A stretch of DNA of 64,000 nucleotides from positions 1 through 64,000 of the forward strand of contig VTTJ01000002.1 in NCBI GenBank assembly GCA_008364785.1, in the 5' to 3' direction. Positions 23,251 through 31,314 of this stretch are shown piece after piece. The notes beneath the pieces were generated by a model that saw only the letters and a program-made list of their open reading frames with translations, did not search any database and was not told the origin of the DNA. Within the stretch, counting starts at the first letter, position 1; each line of letters starts with the position of its first letter. Origin of the DNA: Bacillus sp. BGMRC 2118 (GTDB taxonomy: Bacteria > Bacillota > Bacilli > Bacillales > SA4). The position numbers and the translations under genes were made by a program.

Positions 23251-24720
23251 TTATTCCATAACAGGAGGCTTTCTGACTTTTGTTGCTTGTTCATATGCAT
23301 AAGCAATCTCAATTAAAACAGGTTCAGTGAATGCAGTTCCGGTAAAGGTAATTCCGACTGGACCATTATCGGAAGAATAGCCTGCTGGAACCGTGATGGA
23401 CGGATAGCCTGCTTTCGCCGGAATTCCTGCACCGAAGTTATTAGGAAAAACAATGGCATCCAGATTATGTTCCTGTAATGTGAAATCAATTCCTTGTTCA
23501 GTTGAGAGATATTGATCCTGCTCAAGACTTTGAATATATTCTGCCTCAGTTAATGTTCCGCTAGTAGCTTCAGAGTCTAGTAAAACCTTTTGTCCATATT
23601 TTAATGTAGCTTCAGCATTCTCGTTATTAAAATGAATAACATCAGCTAAAGATCGAATTCCATGTCGAGGATCTATCGTTTGAAGATAGGCATTCAAGTC
23701 TGTCTTAAATTCGTAAACAAGAACGTTGTAATCCCATTTTACCTTTGTTGATGGAATGACAACCGAATCGATAATGATTGCACCCTTTTCTTTAAGCTTG
23801 GTAATAGCATTCTCCATACAAGCTTTTTCTTCCTCTGACAAATAATCGAAGTATAGTTCGCGCGCAATTCCAATTCGTTTTCCTTGTAATCCGTCATCAA
23901 TTAGAAATTCAGTATAATCGTAATTGAGCATATTCTTACATGTTGCCGAGTCCGTTTCATCTCTGCCAACAATTGTATTGAGAAGAATAGCTGCATCTTT
24001 TACAGTTCTTGTCATAGGACCTGCTGTATCTTGTGTATGGGCAATTGGAATAATGCCTGTTCGGCTAACTAATCCAACAGTTGGCTTAATCCCAACTAAT
24101 GAGTTTCGGCTAGCAGGACTTAAAATAGAGCCCGATGTTTCGGTTCCGATTGCAACTGTTGCAAAATTTGCAGCAATCGCAGCTCCTGAACCAGAGCTAG
24201 ATCCACCAACCTCGAATTTCCCGGGTCCGTAGGGATTAAGCACTTGTCCACCTCTTGAACTGTAGCCAGTTGGCATATCCTCAGCCATGAAGTTTGCCCA
24301 TTCTGTCATATTCGTTTTACCTAAAATAATGGCACCTGCTTCTCTTAACAGATCAACAATTGTTGCATCTTGGGCCGCATAAGAGTTTTTAAGAGCAAGT
24401 GAGCCAGCGCTCGTATGTAATTTGTCTCCTGTATCAATATTGTCCTTTAAGAGGACAGGAATTCCGTGCATCATACTTCTTGGTCCTGAAACCTTCCGCT
24501 CAGTATCCAGTGCTTCCGCTATTTGTAATACGTCTGGATTTACTTCTAATACAGCATGAATAGCGATTCCATTTTTATTGAAGCGTGCAATACGGTCCAG
24601 GTAAAGTAATACAAGTTCCTTGGCTGTTATTTCTCCTGCATCCATTTTCTCCTGTATATCATCAATAGTCATCTCAGGTAACCATTCTTCTCTTAGGTTA
24701 TCTAGTTTTGGATTCCTCAT
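23251..24720 (-). CDS. Amidase signature family enzyme
   Basis: 489 residues. The Ser-cisSer-Lys triad is recognisable: Lys in VLLKDNIDTG, the serine-rich GGSSSGSGAAIAANF and nucleophile region GTETSGSILSPASR. It ends with a typical FTGTAFTEPVLIEIAYAYEQ. Family members hydrolyse amide bonds; this looks like a stand-alone amidase similar to GatA but without gatB/gatC neighbours, so tRNA amidotransfer is unlikely. The ytzI stop directly abuts its ATG, so the two share a transcript. Repeat copy D follows its stop. Confidence 0.85.
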   Translation of the reverse strand: MRNPKLDNLREEWLPEMTIDDIQEKMDAGEITAKELVLLYLDRIARFNKNGIAIHAVLEVNPDVLQIAEALDTERKVSGPRSMMHGIPVLLKDNIDTGDKLHTSAGSLALKNSYAAQDATIVDLLREAGAIILGKTNMTEWANFMAEDMPTGYSSRGGQVLNPYGPGKFEVGGSSSGSGAAIAANFATVAIGTETSGSILSPASRNSLVGIKPTVGLVSRTGIIPIAHTQDTAGPMTRTVKDAAILLNTIVGRDETDSATCKNMLNYDYTEFLIDDGLQGKRIGIARELYFDYLSEEEKACMENAITKLKEKGAIIIDSVVIPSTKVKWDYNVLVYEFKTDLNAYLQTIDPRHGIRSLADVIHFNNENAEATLKYGQKVLLDSEATSGTLTEAEYIQSLEQDQYLSTEQGIDFTLQEHNLDAIVFPNNFGAGIPAKAGYPSITVPAGYSSDNGPVGITFTGTAFTEPVLIEIAYAYEQATKVRKPPVME

Positions 24721-24903
24721 CTATTCTTCCTCCACTCGTTTCTTATTCTCTGTCTCTATCATTTCGTTTTGGTCTTTCAAATAGGGATTATCTTCTAGTT
24801 GATCGACCGTTTGTTTATAGGCATAGCCTTTATTAATGGTGATGACACTTAGTAGTAATATAATAATGACAACAATAATCGAAATAATTAAAATCGTATA
24901 CAA
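24721..24903 (-). CDS. ytzI: YtzI family small membrane protein
   Basis: 60 residues: one N-terminal membrane helix (TILIISIIVVIIILLLSVIT) then a short charged tail (NKGYAYKQTVDQLEDNPYL) like B. subtilis YtzI. Function unknown. TTG start chosen because AAGGGAGGTGCAACC precedes it; the upstream ATG frame overlaps that ribosome binding site. Its stop codon directly precedes the amidase ATG. Confidence 0.7.
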   Translation of the reverse strand: MYTILIISIIVVIIILLLSVITINKGYAYKQTVDQLEDNPYLKDQNEMIETENKKRVEEE

Positions 24904-24972
24904 GGTTGCACCTCCCTTAATCATATTTTATCATGCAATACTACTGATTGATAAGATGAGCAAAAAAATTAT

Positions 24973-24998
24973 GTTTATTGCCTATATATATGGGGAAT
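24973..24998 (+). promoter_or_regulatory. Sigma-B-type promoter of dps
   Basis: GTTTAT, a 14-bp spacer, then GGGAAT fit the general stress sigma-B pattern (GTTTAA / GGGWAW). Transcription would start about 28 bases before the dps ATG. Dps of B. subtilis is a known sigma-B target. Confidence 0.7.
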
Positions 24999-25033
24999 TT
25001 AAAAGAGTAAATAGAGAAGAAGGAGTGTTTTGA

Positions 25034-25474
25034 ATGTCAGAACAATTAGTTACTACTGTAAATAAACAAGTAGCCAACTGGAGTGTACTATATGTAAAAC
25101 TACATAATTACCACTGGTATGTAAAAGGTTCACAGTTCTTTACCTTACATGCAAAATTTGAAGAATTTTATAATGAAGCTGCCGTTCACATTGATGAGCT
25201 AGCAGAGCGTTTACTAGCAATTGGTGGACAACCTGTAGCCACAATGAGAGAAATTCTTGAACAATCTTCTGTGCAAGAGGCAAACGGCCATGAATCAGCA
25301 GAGGAAATGGTTCAAACAATCATCCAGGACTTCCAAATCCTAATTGGTGAACTGAAAGAAGGAATGTCTTTGGCTGAGGAAGTAGGAGATGAAACAACAG
25401 GAGACATGCTTCTAGCTATTCATCAGAGCTTAGAAAAGCATGTATGGATGTTATCATCATTCTTAGGAAAATAA
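25034..25474 (+). CDS. dps: Dps family DNA-protecting ferritin-like protein
   Basis: 146-residue four-helix protein. The inter-subunit ferroxidase ligands are visible as the histidine of [10 protein letters not shown] and the Asp/Glu of [21 protein letters not shown]. Dodecameric Dps oxidises and stores iron and shields DNA from peroxide damage. AAGGAGTG precedes the ATG. The sigma-B-type promoter upstream suggests induction by general stress; no convincing PerR box was seen. Confidence 0.93.
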   Translation: MSEQLVTTVNKQVANWSVLYVKLHNYHWYVKGSQFFTLHAKFEEFYNEAAVHIDELAERLLAIGGQPVATMREILEQSSVQEANGHESAEEMVQTIIQDFQILIGELKEGMSLAEEVGDETTGDMLLAIHQSLEKHVWMLSSFLGK

Positions 25475-25509
25475 AAACAAAAGGCAGAAACTAAAGTATT
25501 TTAGACGAG

Positions 25510-25570
25510 AAAATCCCAACAATCATTTCAAATTTGTTTATTAGGATTTGAATGAATTGGGATTTTTTTA
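25510..25570 (+). terminator. Terminator of dps
   Basis: AAAATCCCAA pairs with TTGGGATTTT, with a second inner stem TCATTTCAAAT/ATTTGAATGA, and a TTTTTTA tail. Confidence 0.85.
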
Positions 25571-25608
25571 TTGTTCCGTTAGAGCCTACGTTTTGTTTTA
25601 TGCTAGTT

Positions 25609-25747
25609 CCAGCTGTTAAATGGAGTGAAAGACGAAGACTCCTGTGGGATAAGCGAGTTAGGTGAGACCCCGCAGGGAGGAACGACTGAGGAGGCTCACC
25701 AACCGCCCGCGGAAAGCGAAGTCTTGCACGGAAATTAATAGCTGTAT
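25609..25747. repeat. GC-rich structured Bacillaceae-type intergenic repeat
   Basis: A block much richer in GC than its surroundings with nested complementary segments: GAAGACT/AGTCTT outside, CCTGTGGG with CCCCGCAGG, and GGTGAG with CTCACC. The flanks AGCTGTTAAATGGAGTG and CGGAAATTAATAGCT extend the pairing. I recall sequences of this kind (GACTCCTGCGGG...GGTGAGACCCCGCAGG) as abundant intergenic repeats in Bacillaceae genomes. Function unknown; not translated. Confidence 0.7.
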
Positions 25748-25850
25748 TAAAAGCAAATCTATTCTAAAATTGTCCTTCTTTAGAGTATCGTGTTTTAGTT
25801 TTCTCCCAGCCGCTTTATTATTTAGCCTTATATCAAGTCTAGAAAAATAA

Positions 25851-25929
25851 ACACCTCGTACTCACTCATATTGTTGGGTTGAAATGTATACGTATTAAAA
25901 AAAGCATTTCAATGTACAGTGAGAGGTGT
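25851..25929 (+). promoter_or_regulatory. Leader hairpin covering the ribosome binding site of the ywaF-like gene
   Basis: ACACCT (25851) and CTCACT (25861) pair with the contiguous AGTGAGAGGTGT (25918-25929), and TGAAATG pairs with CATTTCA further in. The 3' arm contains the Shine-Dalgarno GAGAGGTG of the ATG at 25939, so the folded form should block translation initiation. Confidence 0.6.
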
Positions 25930-25938
25930 GATGACATC

Positions 25939-26673
25939 ATGTTTTCTGTTACAGGAATGCAAGGGTTTCAAATGTTTAATGTGGAGCATCTTGTTACATT
26001 AGCAATTTTCTTTTTAGCTTGTATAGCTATGGTTCTTTTTAGAAGAAAACTAATTCATTACAAGCCCATATTAAAATGGTTTATTTTTATTTCGTTAGTT
26101 GCGTGTGAAATCTCGATGCATATGTGGCTCATCTTTACGAGCCAATGGGATATTGGTGACCTGCCCTTACATCTATGTTCGGTTAGTACATTTATCTCAT
26201 TGTATTTACTAGTAGCAAAAAATAATAAACCATTTACTCTATTATACTTTATTGGCCTTTTACCTCCCATTTTATCTATGGTTACTCCTGATATGATCTA
26301 TCATTTTCCTCATTTTCGATTTATTAAATATTTTCTACATCATTCCGTTATTCCTATAGCAGTTCTCTATTTTATATTGTTTGAAGGCTACAGAGTACAA
26401 AGAAAAGATATTTTACGTAGTTTTGTTATTGTGAATATTATTGCCGTTCCTATATTTATACTTAATCATTTTTTAGGTACTAATTTCTTCTATCTGGCAA
26501 ATCCAACAGAAACGGAAACATTATTAAACTTCTTCGGTAGTGGCGTGATGTATTATATCAATTTGGAAATTGTTGCCCTCATTGTATTTGCCATCACCTA
26601 TATTCCTATGGGACTACTACTAAAGCGAGAAAATCGAAAAGTAAGAAAAGAGACGACATCCCAGTCTTTTTAG
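25939..26673 (+). CDS. YwaF/TMEM164 family (TIGR02206) membrane protein
   Basis: 244 residues with about seven membrane helices. The family signature HLVTLAIFFLACIA near the start, WDIGDLPLHLCSVSTF in the middle and FFGSGVMYYINLEIVALIVF near the end match the bacterial TIGR02206 group to which B. subtilis YwaF belongs. Role unknown; the animal relative TMEM164 is an acyltransferase-like membrane protein. The ATG at 25939 follows GAGAGGTGTGATGACATC. The last codons form one arm of a bidirectional terminator shared with the convergent hydrolase gene. Confidence 0.8.
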   Translation: MFSVTGMQGFQMFNVEHLVTLAIFFLACIAMVLFRRKLIHYKPILKWFIFISLVACEISMHMWLIFTSQWDIGDLPLHLCSVSTFISLYLLVAKNNKPFTLLYFIGLLPPILSMVTPDMIYHFPHFRFIKYFLHHSVIPIAVLYFILFEGYRVQRKDILRSFVIVNIIAVPIFILNHFLGTNFFYLANPTETETLLNFFGSGVMYYINLEIVALIVFAITYIPMGLLLKRENRKVRKETTSQSF

Positions 26674-26694
26674 GATTGGGATGTCGTCTCTTTT
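26646..26694. terminator. Bidirectional terminator inside the ends of two convergent genes
   Basis: A perfect 18-bp stem: AAAAGAGACGACATCCCA (26646-26663) with TGGGATGTCGTCTCTTTT (26677-26694), loop GTCTTTTTAGGAT. Both stop codons lie in or beside the loop, so the stem is translated from both strands, giving both proteins a KETTSQS C-terminus. Confidence 0.95.
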
Positions 26695-27605
26695 ATGTGA
26701 GTAAGGATCGTTTCTTTGACTATTCTTAACGGTAATAATGATCGATCTAGATCACTTGTAATGGTGATGACTAATTCATACTCAGGAATCACAAGGATAT
26801 ATTGACCTCTGTACCCAAGGGCAAAGTATGTAAATGGCTGTAAGGGTTGTTTGGTTTCATCAGTAAGAATCCACCAATGGTATCCGTAAGATCCGATGTC
26901 ATTGTAAGTGTTAAGTCTTGGAGTAGTAGATTCCTTAACCCATCCTTCAGAGATGATGGTTTTTCCGTTCCACACTCCTTTTTGTAGCATCAATGTTCCA
27001 ATTTTCATCATATCTTCTGTTTTTAGGCATAATCCAAAGCCGCCGATTGCGATTCCTTTTGAGTCAGAATGCCACCTTGTGTCGTGAATTTCTAATGGGC
27101 CGAATAGGTGTTTTTTTGCATAGTCCTGTAGCGGTTCACCCGTTGCCTTTTGAACAATTGCACTCAGTACGTGTGAGCAGCCAGAATTGTAAATCATCGT
27201 TTGTCCAGGGGATTCCGTTTTTTCTCTATTAAACACAAATTTCACCCAGTCTGTGCTATTGATCATAGGGAAGGGTTGAGCATTCCAAGAACCGAATTCT
27301 GGCCAATCGATGCCAGGTGACATTGTTAGTAAGTGTTGGATTGTCAGCTCCTCTCCGATCGTATTGATTTCTGGAAAATAGGGATATACAAGTTCATGAA
27401 CACTCGCAATTTCTTTACGATCAATGGCGATACCGACTAATATAGAAAGTACACTTTTCGTAACTGAGTTAATTTTATGTAACCGATCCTGCATTTTTCG
27501 ATTACGATAATACTCATAAATCGTTATGCCTTTATGTTGAATCATAACGGTATCAATTTTTTCTTTTTTTATTTGCTTGTGCAATGTATCTAAATTTTGA
27601 TGCAT
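26670..27605 (-). CDS. Serine hydrolase of the beta-lactamase/penicillin-binding fold
   Basis: 311 residues. The active-site SxxK is SVTK in INSVTKSVLSILVG, the second motif is YNS in MIYNSGCSHVLSAIV, and the fold-typical NGKTIISEGWVKES and YGYHWWIL follow. The family includes class C beta-lactamases, DD-peptidases and esterases; substrate cannot be read. No signal peptide is evident, so it is probably cytoplasmic. ATTGGAGGTATTCTGTTT precedes the ATG. Its 3' end overlaps that of the ywaF-like gene by 4 bp. Confidence 0.82.
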   Translation of the reverse strand: MHQNLDTLHKQIKKEKIDTVMIQHKGITIYEYYRNRKMQDRLHKINSVTKSVLSILVGIAIDRKEIASVHELVYPYFPEINTIGEELTIQHLLTMSPGIDWPEFGSWNAQPFPMINSTDWVKFVFNREKTESPGQTMIYNSGCSHVLSAIVQKATGEPLQDYAKKHLFGPLEIHDTRWHSDSKGIAIGGFGLCLKTEDMMKIGTLMLQKGVWNGKTIISEGWVKESTTPRLNTYNDIGSYGYHWWILTDETKQPLQPFTYFALGYRGQYILVIPEYELVITITSDLDRSLLPLRIVKETILTHIKETTSQS

Positions 27606-27704
27606 AAACAGAATACCTCCAATCTAGTAAACTATTTCTCTAAATATTAACATAAAATACCATATTTAGGAGTCAATATTTCGTTCTCTGAAATAGTTCA
27701 ATGC

Positions 27705-27714
27705 GTGATATAAT
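27705..27714 (+). promoter_or_regulatory. Extended -10 promoter of the threonine aldolase gene
   Basis: GTGATATAAT contains a perfect TATAAT with an upstream TGN. No good -35 is visible. Transcription would start near 27721, which argues against the ATG at 27726 and for the downstream TTG as the start codon. Confidence 0.55.
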
Positions 27715-27746
27715 GTCGTTATGATATGTATAAGGGGGACTTGCAA

Positions 27747-28775
27747 TTGTTGATTGACTTAAGAAGTGATACCGTCACAAAACCGACAGAAAAGATGAGA
27801 AGGGCGGGGTACGAAGCTGAACTAGGGGATGATGTGTATGGAGAGGACCCTTCCGTTAATGAACTAGAAAGAAGAGCTGCAGATATTCTTGGAAAAGAAG
27901 CAGCGTTATTTGTTACAAGTGGAACACAAGGGAATCAAATTGCTGTCTTAAGTCATTGCCAGCCAGGGAATGAAATCATTTTAGAAAGTGACGCTCATCT
28001 ATTTTATTATGAGGGTGCTGCAATTTCTGCCTTTGCTGGTGTGCAGCCTCGAACAATTAAAGGAACGAGAGGTGCGATGAATCCAGTAGAAGTAGAAGCA
28101 GCCATTCGAGATGAGGACATTCATGCCCCAGAAACAAGCCTTATTTGTTTAGAGAATACACATAATCGTGCTGGTGGAGCAATTGTTCCACTAGAAAATA
28201 TGAAAGCCATATATGAAATTGCTTCAAATCATAACATCCCTGTTCACTTGGATGGAGCTAGATTATTTAATGCTGCAATTGCCCTTAATAAACCAGTAAC
28301 AGAATTTACAAAATACACAACAACTGTTCAAATATGCTTATCTAAGGGGTTAGGTGCACCTGTTGGGTCCATTCTGGCAGGAGATCAGGACTTCATCAAG
28401 AAAGCGAGAAAATGGAGAAAACGACTTGGTGGAGGGCTCAGACAAGTAGGGGTTCTAGCTGCACCAGGCTATATTGCCTTAACTGAAATGGTTGAAAGGT
28501 TAGCGGAAGATCATGAAAACGCTAATCGTTTAGCAGAAGGATTAAGTCACATTCCAACACTATCAATTGCCGGTAAAGTTGAAACGAATATCGTTCTAGT
28601 TGATATCTCAAAGTTAAACATGACAGCAGCACAATTCTTAGAACTGTTAAAAGGAGAAGGAATTTTAGCAGTAGCATTTGGACCAACTACAATACGCTTT
28701 ACTACACATTATGATGTGAACAGAGAACAGATTGATGAAGTCATTAGAAAAATTTCCAATCTCTTTTCCAAGTAG
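27747..28775 (+). CDS. Low-specificity L-threonine aldolase
   Basis: 342 residues beginning (M)LIDLRSDTVTKPTEKM, the canonical start of this fold-type I PLP enzyme. The PLP lysine lies in ICLSKGLGAPVGS; HLDGARLFNAA supplies the conserved Asp and Arg. It cleaves threonine or allo-threonine to glycine and acetaldehyde. The TTG at 27747 lies 8 bases after AAGGGGG, whereas the in-frame ATG at 27726 would be nearly leaderless. It stands alone with its own terminator. Confidence 0.92.
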   Translation: MLIDLRSDTVTKPTEKMRRAGYEAELGDDVYGEDPSVNELERRAADILGKEAALFVTSGTQGNQIAVLSHCQPGNEIILESDAHLFYYEGAAISAFAGVQPRTIKGTRGAMNPVEVEAAIRDEDIHAPETSLICLENTHNRAGGAIVPLENMKAIYEIASNHNIPVHLDGARLFNAAIALNKPVTEFTKYTTTVQICLSKGLGAPVGSILAGDQDFIKKARKWRKRLGGGLRQVGVLAAPGYIALTEMVERLAEDHENANRLAEGLSHIPTLSIAGKVETNIVLVDISKLNMTAAQFLELLKGEGILAVAFGPTTIRFTTHYDVNREQIDEVIRKISNLFSK

Positions 28776-28785
28776 CCCATGGAAG

Positions 28786-28815
28786 AAACCACTATTACGA
28801 TAGTGGTTTTTCATT
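28786..28815 (+). terminator. Terminator of the threonine aldolase gene
   Basis: AAACCACTA pairs perfectly with TAGTGGTTT across a 6-base loop and is followed by TTCATTTTTG. Confidence 0.88.
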
Positions 28816-28867
28816 TTTGTTACATCATTATTCCCATTAAGTATCTTTTCTACAGGTACACATTATG

Positions 28868-29125
28868 TTAATGGATCGTTCTCTTTTCAACTCCATCTTC
28901 TCCAAGTGGTAATAAACCTTCCTTAGCCAGCTTTCCTTTTAATCCTTCAATTAAGTATAATCCGACTAAATCAAGCAATTCCTGATCATCAAGTTCACTT
29001 AGTAAATTGAACATCGTTTTACGATTTAACTGTTCTAGTACGGAGAATGCGATAATATCAATGTCTTCTTCATCTCCTGTAAAATGATGCTTATACATTT
29101 CATACAGTTCATCCACAAGCTTCAT
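28868..29125 (-). CDS. DUF6154-like small helical protein
   Basis: 85 residues, helical and acidic (MKLVDELYEMYKHHFTGDEE, then LLSELDDQELLDLVGLYLIE). I recognise this pattern from DUF6154 proteins of Bacillus, whose role is unknown. The start at 29125 is preceded by AGAGGTGATGATA; a longer frame extends into that ribosome binding site and was rejected. Confidence 0.65.
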   Translation of the reverse strand: MKLVDELYEMYKHHFTGDEEDIDIIAFSVLEQLNRKTMFNLLSELDDQELLDLVGLYLIEGLKGKLAKEGLLPLGEDGVEKRTIH

Positions 29126-29474
29126 TATCATCACCTCTTTAACCTTCTCTAGTATACCTTGCACAATTGTATGGTTCTTTACCCATTCAATATTATCTAT
29201 TTCGAATAGTATATGGTGAAGGCATGTCTATGATGCTCCATTATTTATGTTTGAGGCACTTTTAGAATTTCTTTTCTCGTACATCTACTGTAAGTAAGTA
29301 AATTCTACTTACATATAGGGAATAGAAATTTACCAATGGAGAAAAGATTCTTGTCCATGAAGGTAACATGTGTCTCATCCACGACCATATATGTGAAAAC
29401 AGCCTGTAGAATAAATCGGATAGATAAAGGGGAAAAGTAAAACAAGTAACTTTCACTGTAAGGAGATGTGAAAA
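29126..29474. other. Gap between two divergent small genes, nothing recognised
   Basis: About 350 bases containing the promoters of the flanking divergent genes. No ORF with a credible ribosome binding site, no RNA gene and no strong hairpin was found; the minus-strand frames here look like chance openings in AT-rich DNA. Confidence 0.5.
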
Positions 29475-29792
29475 TTGAAAAAAACGTATTATATATCCGT
29501 AGCAGATGGAGAAATATCACAAAGTCGTACAGCATCAAGCTGGAACTATAAAATTGAAGCAACCGATGAAGAAATTGTCCAATTACGTGAACATTTTGAT
29601 CAGATTTATTCTTCGGACTGGCAAGGATTCTTTCGTGCTCATACACCGTATGTACAATATCATTATGATCGAGATAATGATGCCATTGATAATACAATGC
29701 AGCAGGTTTTTGGTCTCATTCATGAATTAGGTGATGAAGAAGCGAAAAAACATATTGAAGAGCAGGGCTTACTAAATTATAAGAAAGAGTAA
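29475..29792 (+). CDS. Unrecognised soluble protein, 105 residues
   Basis: TTG start 5 bases after AAGGAGATG. The product is soluble and acidic with an N-terminal strand region (TYYISVADGEISQSRTASSW) and a helical C-terminus (IHELGDEEAKKHIEEQGLL). Similar small proteins occur beside ytkD in related genomes as far as I recall, but no function is known to me. A terminator overlaps its stop codon. Confidence 0.6.
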   Translation: MKKTYYISVADGEISQSRTASSWNYKIEATDEEIVQLREHFDQIYSSDWQGFFRAHTPYVQYHYDRDNDAIDNTMQQVFGLIHELGDEEAKKHIEEQGLLNYKKE

Positions 29793-29813
29793 GGTCACTA
29801 ACGTGACCTTTTT
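29791..29813 (+). terminator. Terminator after the 105-residue protein gene
   Basis: AAGGTCAC-TAAC-GTGACCTT is a perfect 8-bp stem followed by TTT, starting at the stop codon. Confidence 0.75.
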
Positions 29814-29921
29814 CTATGGAATTTAAAACGTAACGAGCAAAAGAGAACTTTTCACAGAATCATGATTTATTCGCATACTTATGTTATCATGTAACAAATG
29901 CAAAAATTGGAGTTCGATACT

Positions 29922-30404
29922 ATGCATACGTTTACCGATCACTATCAAAATGAGGTTAACCTCTCTTTTTCCATACATCCCTTCTCATCTGAACCTAAGC
30001 ACGTTTGGGTTATTTGTAGATATCAAGATCAATGGCTGTTAACTGCACATTCAAGACGCGGTTTAGAATTCCCTGGAGGCAAAGTGGAGCCAGGAGAAAC
30101 AGCCGAAGAGGCAGCCATACGAGAAGTGAATGAAGAGACAGGTGGCCGAGTATCATCAATTCAATATATTGGGCAATACAAAGTATCTGGCAGAGGGAAA
30201 ACAATTATTAAAAATATCTACTATGCTGAAATTTCCGAGCTGATTAAGCAGCCTACCTACTATGAAACAAAAGGGCCAGTATTATTTAAAACTCTACCTA
30301 AAGAAGTTGCACGAGATCGCCGATTTAGCTTCATCATGAAAGATAACGTCCTTCTGCATAGTCTGGAATACATCCGAGAAACCTTAAAATACGTGAACAT
30401 TTAA
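29922..30404 (+). CDS. ytkD: Nudix hydrolase YtkD (nucleoside triphosphatase / RNA pyrophosphohydrolase type)
   Basis: 160 residues with a complete Nudix box in [18 protein letters not shown] followed by NEETGG. The start ([15 protein letters not shown]), [16 protein letters not shown] and NIYYAEI correspond closely to B. subtilis YtkD, which hydrolyses 8-oxo-dGTP and also trims RNA 5' ends. The ATG at 29922 follows TTGGAG with a 9-base spacer and matches the YtkD start; a longer frame was rejected. Confidence 0.9.
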   Translation: MHTFTDHYQNEVNLSFSIHPFSSEPKHVWVICRYQDQWLLTAHSRRGLEFPGGKVEPGETAEEAAIREVNEETGGRVSSIQYIGQYKVSGRGKTIIKNIYYAEISELIKQPTYYETKGPVLFKTLPKEVARDRRFSFIMKDNVLLHSLEYIRETLKYVNI

Positions 30405-30429
30405 AGTCCTTTTATGAGGGCTTTTTTTA
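30403..30429 (+). terminator. Terminator of ytkD
   Basis: AAAGTCC pairs with GGGCTTT (one G-T pair) and is followed by a T run; the stop codon overlaps the stem base. Confidence 0.75.
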
Positions 30430-30433
30430 TATC

Positions 30434-30464
30434 AGGTGCCAGGCACTTCCCGAATTTTGTCGAA
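30434..30464. repeat. Short GTGCCAGGCAC-type Bacillus repeat
   Basis: CAGGTGCCAGGCACTTCCCG followed by AATTTTGTCGAA. I recall this palindromic GTGCCAGGCAC plus CCCGAATTTTGTCGA signature as a frequent intergenic element in Bacillus genomes. Only one copy occurs in this window. Confidence 0.4.
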
Positions 30465-30470
30465 TAAAAT

Positions 30471-30504
30471 ACACACCAGCACCCCGGGAGGAGTGCTGGT
30501 GTGT
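30471..30504 (-). terminator. Terminator of the ytlACD operon
   Basis: ACACACCAGCAC and GTGCTGGTGTGT form a perfect 12-bp stem directly after the permease stop on the minus strand; ATTTTATT follows. Confidence 0.85.
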
Positions 30505-31314
30505 TTATTGTTGTTTGATCAGCTTCTTTTCGAGTAATTCGATTGCTTGGTACATGATGGTTGCAAAGAGTGCGATGAGTAGAAGGCTAAGTAGGACTAG
30601 GGTGAAGTTAAATACTTGGAATCCGTAGATAATCATATAGCCAAGTCCTCTGGAGGAGGTGAGGAATTCACCTACGATTACCCCTACCCATGATAAGCCT
30701 ACATTAACCTTCAACGTCGAGATGATGGTGGGAAAGCAGGCAGGGAGGATGGCACCTCTGAAGGATTGTGCTTTGGTTGCTCCAAATGTTTGCAATACCC
30801 GAATATAGTTGGGATCAACTTCTTTAAAAGCCGTGTATATGACAATGGTTGTGATGATAATGGAGATAATTGCCCCCATGGCTATAATGGATGTAAAACC
30901 TGGACCAAGTGCAACAATAATAATGGGACCTAAAGCCACTTTTGGTAGAGCATTTAAAATGACAAGGTATGGATCCGCAATTTTTGAAATCATCGGAGAC
31001 CACCAAAGTATGGCTGCTAGAATAGTGCCAAGCAATGTACCTAATATGAACCCAAGTACTGTCTCAAAGAGAGTAACTGCTGTGTGTGAAAGTAAGCTGC
31101 CATCTGCAACCTTGTCTATGAACATGTTGACAACTCTCGAAGGACTACTGAATATAAGCGGGTCAATCCAGGTCAATCGACTTGAGACTTCCCATAAACC
31201 AAAAAATAAAACGAAAATGAGAATTTGGTAAAAGCGTATCCATTTCTTCTCCTTAGAAAGCTTTTGCAAATATTGCTTATGAAGTTCCTTGATTGTAGGA
31301 TTAGTTGTCGTCAA
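30505..31314 (-). CDS. ytlD: ABC transporter permease YtlD (NMT1/thiamine-precursor or sulfonate type)
   Basis: 269 residues with about six membrane helices and the permease EAA-like loop ([19 protein letters not shown]). It resembles SsuC/ThiX-type permeases of importers for thiamine precursors, aliphatic sulfonates and related compounds. TTG start chosen at 31314: AAGGAG lies 10 bases upstream and the frame overlaps the last codons of the ATPase gene, typical of coupling. The longer upstream frame is antisense-like readthrough of the ATPase gene. Confidence 0.82.
   Translation of the reverse strand: MTTTNPTIKELHKQYLQKLSKEKKWIRFYQILIFVLFFGLWEVSSRLTWIDPLIFSSPSRVVNMFIDKVADGSLLSHTAVTLFETVLGFILGTLLGTILAAILWWSPMISKIADPYLVILNALPKVALGPIIIVALGPGFTSIIAMGAIISIIITTIVIYTAFKEVDPNYIRVLQTFGATKAQSFRGAILPACFPTIISTLKVNVGLSWVGVIVGEFLTSSRGLGYMIIYGFQVFNFTLVLLSLLLIALFATIMYQAIELLEKKLIKQQ

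Noticed and set aside
25662..25850. ORF of 62 codons over the GC-rich repeat
   Set aside because: It starts inside a structured repeat, has no ribosome binding site and its composition reflects the repeat.
29262..29697. Two minus-strand ORFs in and opposite the 105-residue gene
   Set aside because: They are antisense to a gene with a good ribosome binding site and read as AT-rich noise with hydrophobic bias.
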